Assembly: GCA_002753615.1 (NCBI GenBank)
Contig: PEAO01000030.1
Coordinates: forward strand, 1-33,175
Reading direction: 5' to 3'
Source: Magnetococcales bacterium DCbin2
GTDB taxonomy: Bacteria > Pseudomonadota > Magnetococcia > Magnetococcales > UBA8363
Length of the DNA stretch: 33,175 bases
How positions within the stretch are numbered: the first letter of the stretch is position 1; each line of letters starts with the position of its first letter. The notes under the pieces were generated by a model, which saw only the letters and a list, made by a program, of their open reading frames with translations, was not told the DNA's origin and made no database searches. Below, in pieces: positions 31,118-33,175 of the stretch. The translations under genes and the position numbers were made by a program.

Positions 31118-31216
31118 AGGGTAAATTTGCTTACACGAAATTTTCGGTTACTGTTTATCATACTATCATTAATTTTTGTAAAATCAACACATTCCAAAAC
31201 GGAACAAATTTACCCT
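31118..31216. promoter_or_regulatory. Perfect 12-bp inverted repeats around the topB promoter
   Basis: AGGGTAAATTTG (31118-31129) and its exact reverse complement CAAATTTACCCT (31205-31216) are separated by 75 bases. Their centre (31167) nearly coincides with the middle of the topB promoter (31154-31182). Each arm also contains the palindrome AAATTT. This looks like a paired operator, possibly with looping, between topB and the divergent 31301 operon. The binding protein is unknown. Confidence 0.45.
31154..31182 (-). promoter_or_regulatory. Candidate topB promoter
   Basis: On the minus strand TTTACA (31182-31177), a 17-base spacer and GATAAA (31159-31154) lie in a markedly AT-rich stretch. 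This leaves a leader of about 140 bases before the ATG at 31006. Confidence 0.5.
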
Positions 31217-31300
31217 GGTGGTCTTGACTGATTCTGCCTATTGTCATATTCCTCCGGCTCATGGACGGATTAACCTCAACATCACCTGAATGCCTGCCCC

Positions 31301-32128
31301 ATGCCAACCGAAACTTCCGACACGAAAAACCATGGCCGACCGTTCCATGAAATCCTGCCCCTTGTGACAGTGATCAGACACATCCCACTGATCAATGTTT
31401 TAGGATCGGGCTTTTTCTGGAATTCTCATGACCTGGAATCAACCGCCGCCCCTGAAATCGCAAGAAAATGTGGCGATTTTTTGATCACGATTCCACGAGG
31501 CCGCTATTATTATGCCGGATTTGCCGATGGACAATACGGCGACATTGCCTTTGCCTACGGACCGGACCATGAATCAGGACAACGGGGATCTGCCCATCCA
31601 TTTGACACCGGTGCGTTGATTCTTGGAGGACTCCACCCTTTTTTCAAGCATCCTAAACATTCACGCCCCCTCTGCCAGTTCGTCGCGGATACAACCGTCC
31701 AACTGGCAGGTTGGCGGGACTTGTTCAAACGCTTCATTGACCTATGCTACGACGGAGATGTTATTCCGTATCTGAATGGGGATCGCCCTCCAAAACCAGC
31801 GAATTATTGGACAACGCCACAGTTACCATCCTACCATTCAGCCAATATCGCGCCACAGGCATGGACCTGGGAGGTTGTGATTCATTCGCAACCTGAGGTG
31901 GAAAGGGGTTTGATCGCCTGGAGTTGCTATGATGATATCCGCAAAGAGGTGGTGGATACTCTGAACGATTTTAAAGGAAAAGAACCCACGTTCCCCGCAG
32001 ATCGCATTGACGCCTGCCTCCCTCTTTTGCAACAATGTTATCAACACACCATAGGAAAAGAACCCTGTGATGTTATGCAACAAAAAATCGTAGACTGGGT
32101 TCAAGAACAGATACGGCCAAAACCATGA
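31301..32128 (+). CDS. Unknown protein, first gene of KGGVGR-ATPase operon
   Basis: A 275-residue soluble protein that I do not recognise. The most distinctive stretch is RGRYYYAGFADGQYGDIAFAYG, followed by GSAHPFDTGALILGG, with clustered Tyr, Asp and His residues that look like an active or binding site. The rest includes HPFFKHPKHSRPLCQFVADTTVQL and a C-terminal helical part (CLPLLQQCYQHTIGKEP). There is no signal peptide or membrane helix. The ATG at 31301 is the only plausible start, though no good ribosome site is visible. It overlaps the next gene by ATGA, so the two are made together. Confidence 0.6.
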   Translation: MPTETSDTKNHGRPFHEILPLVTVIRHIPLINVLGSGFFWNSHDLESTAAPEIARKCGDFLITIPRGRYYYAGFADGQYGDIAFAYGPDHESGQRGSAHPFDTGALILGGLHPFFKHPKHSRPLCQFVADTTVQLAGWRDLFKRFIDLCYDGDVIPYLNGDRPPKPANYWTTPQLPSYHSANIAPQAWTWEVVIHSQPEVERGLIAWSCYDDIRKEVVDTLNDFKGKEPTFPADRIDACLPLLQQCYQHTIGKEPCDVMQQKIVDWVQEQIRPKP

Positions 32129-33078
32129 ATCCATCCGACAGTTATCTGGCAACCGACCTTTCGGGGTCTGTGCAAACGCCCTGCGGGATCAGACCTTTGG
32201 TGTTCCGTTATTCGGGCGATCCACCATGGTTTGGCGGTTCCCCGTCGCAGACAAAATCCGGTGGGAGAGGACGACGCCATACCCTCGAAGAGATGGAATA
32301 CATCCGCATGGATGGACGGGTAACCGCGATGCAAGAACCACGTCAGGTATCCGGTGATAGCGTGGCCTTTTTTGCCCGTCCCTCTTTTTTGATCGCGTAT
32401 GAAGTCATTTGCGGTGAACCCTTTCCCTGGCCATCACCATCCAACCCTGTCGATCTCATAGCATCCGTAGAGGAAACAAAAGAAAAAGAACGCTTTCCCC
32501 AAATTTTGAAACATACCGGTGGATCGTGGTCTCGTCACGACACGGTTCAAGCCGTACTGGGATCAGCAGACGATTTCCTTAAAATGCTTGCCCAGGCCAG
32601 TGCAAGGATTCATGTTCGGGGGGAGATCACGGGTTGCCTGTATTTGGAATATACGAAAGATTCCGAAGAGTACCTGGATGCCTTGGATCGCCTGAAGGAA
32701 ATGGGATGGCTGGAAACTTTTTGTACCAAGGAGCAGTCACCCGATCTATTATTTGAATCCTATGAATTCACGGGTCTGTCCCTCTGGGAACGGGGAGGAG
32801 AAGATCGCCTTAGAAGTCTGTTCGCCACCGGCATTCACCCACTGGCCCCACAAACCAAGTTTCAGGATTTTCTTGATCATATTCTCAGGTTTAAAGATAA
32901 ACTGAAATATAGACATGACCAGAAAAAGTGCCATTGCGAGACGCTTCGTCAGAGTCCAGCTATTATTTCCGTTCCAGCATATCTGGAAAAAATCTGCCAA
33001 ATCACAGAAGAAGGTAATCCTGGCAAAAAACAAATTGTAAGCGGTAGACATAAGCTTGAGGTCGTTCCTGTCCACTAA
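32125..33078 (+). CDS. Unknown protein, second gene of KGGVGR-ATPase operon
   Basis: A 317-residue soluble protein, unrecognised. The N-terminus (MNPSDSYLATDLSGSVQTPCGIRPLVFRYS...DPPWFGG) is followed by ARPSFLIAYEVICGEPFPWP and an acidic/helical middle (HVRGEITGCLYLEYTKDSEEYLDALDRLKEMGWLE, where a winged-helix-like fold is possible). The C-terminus is basic with KKCHCETLR. The start overlaps the previous stop (ATGA) and the ATPase gene begins nine bases after its stop, so all three form one unit. Its work is probably tied to the ATPase; no function is assigned. Confidence 0.6.
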   Translation: MNPSDSYLATDLSGSVQTPCGIRPLVFRYSGDPPWFGGSPSQTKSGGRGRRHTLEEMEYIRMDGRVTAMQEPRQVSGDSVAFFARPSFLIAYEVICGEPFPWPSPSNPVDLIASVEETKEKERFPQILKHTGGSWSRHDTVQAVLGSADDFLKMLAQASARIHVRGEITGCLYLEYTKDSEEYLDALDRLKEMGWLETFCTKEQSPDLLFESYEFTGLSLWERGGEDRLRSLFATGIHPLAPQTKFQDFLDHILRFKDKLKYRHDQKKCHCETLRQSPAIISVPAYLEKICQITEEGNPGKKQIVSGRHKLEVVPVH

Positions 33079-33087
33079 CAGCGGCTG

Positions 33088-33175
33088 ATGGTCCAAGTGA
33101 AAACATACAGTTTTTTTTCTTTTAAAGGTGGCGTTGGCAGAACGGCTTTGATGGTCAACATCGGGGCTTATTGGG
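33088..33175 (+). CDS. ParA/MinD-like ATPase with KGGVGR motif (partial)
   Basis: Only the first 29 codons lie in the window. They read MVQVKTYSFFSFKGGVGRTA followed by LMVNIGAYW. This is the deviant Walker A motif of the ParA/MinD (SIMIBI) ATPase class, with GR in place of the usual GK before T. NCBI-style names for such proteins use KGGVGR-motif variant ATPase. The variant Arg keeps the signature first Lys (KGG). Such ATPases often form dimers on ATP and appear in multi-gene systems of uncertain function. The ATG at 33088 has a weak ribosome site; the gene runs off the right edge. Confidence 0.75.
   Translation, partial: MVQVKTYSFFSFKGGVGRTALMVNIGAYW

Overview
The window reads as a moderately GC-rich, double-membrane (Gram-negative) bacterial chromosome, most likely a proteobacterium. 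Supporting this are tripartite RND efflux genes with an outer-membrane factor, signal peptides, and an exoprotein with an LEPRxLFDG leader motif. A magnetotactic Magnetococcia-like host is only a guess from gene content. No rRNA, tRNA, CRISPR array or transposase was found.

Region 1 (1-13374) is a metal-resistance locus. A minus-strand gene train runs from 11119 down to 200: periplasmic adaptor, heavy-metal RND pump, small periplasmic protein, TolC-like outer-membrane factor, second (CusB-like) adaptor, Met/His-rich periplasmic protein, DUF411 protein and a His-rich polyferredoxin membrane protein. Most junctions in the first part overlap or nearly touch. Two gene remnants lie in it: the C-terminal tail of a second CusA-type pump, and an HD-GYP domain tail. 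An OmpR-type response regulator and a histidine kinase with a His cluster in its sensor domain are divergently encoded at 11258-13374. A 22-bp-period direct repeat lies between the two units. The train ends in a strong hairpin terminator near 133-166.

Region 2 (13426-27055) starts with a BrnT/BrnA toxin-antitoxin pair. Next is a 1494-residue surface or secreted protein (14025-18509, minus): LEPR leader motif, DUF4347, beta-helix, cadherin-like repeats, a Thr-rich linker and a C-terminal caspase-like domain. It is divergent from a small periplasmic protein (18863-19597). After an accessory block (19.6-22.77 kb: an AT-rich orphan gene, a frameshifted unknown gene, a frameshifted DUF1016 nuclease and a possible helicase fragment) comes a tightly packed cluster of a HlyD-like adaptor, a GAF-like/HlyD protein and a site-2-protease/HlyD fusion (frameshifted). 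I infer that the exoprotein and this cluster form one dedicated export and processing system that the accessory block later split.

Region 3 (27072-33175) holds a repeat-rich coiled-coil DUF1640-like membrane protein, bracketed by a 50-bp duplication of the 3' end of the preceding gene. It also holds a sulfotransferase-like gene, a DNA topoisomerase III gene with a good promoter set between perfect 12-bp inverted repeats, and a translationally coupled operon of two unrecognised genes. That operon leads into a ParA/MinD-like ATPase with a variant KGGVGR Walker A motif, cut by the window edge.

Four apparent frameshifts (brnT, the 20.7-kb gene, DUF1016 and the site-2 protease) lie within 12 kb. 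This means either real decay or small sequencing errors, and anyone using these gene models should check them.
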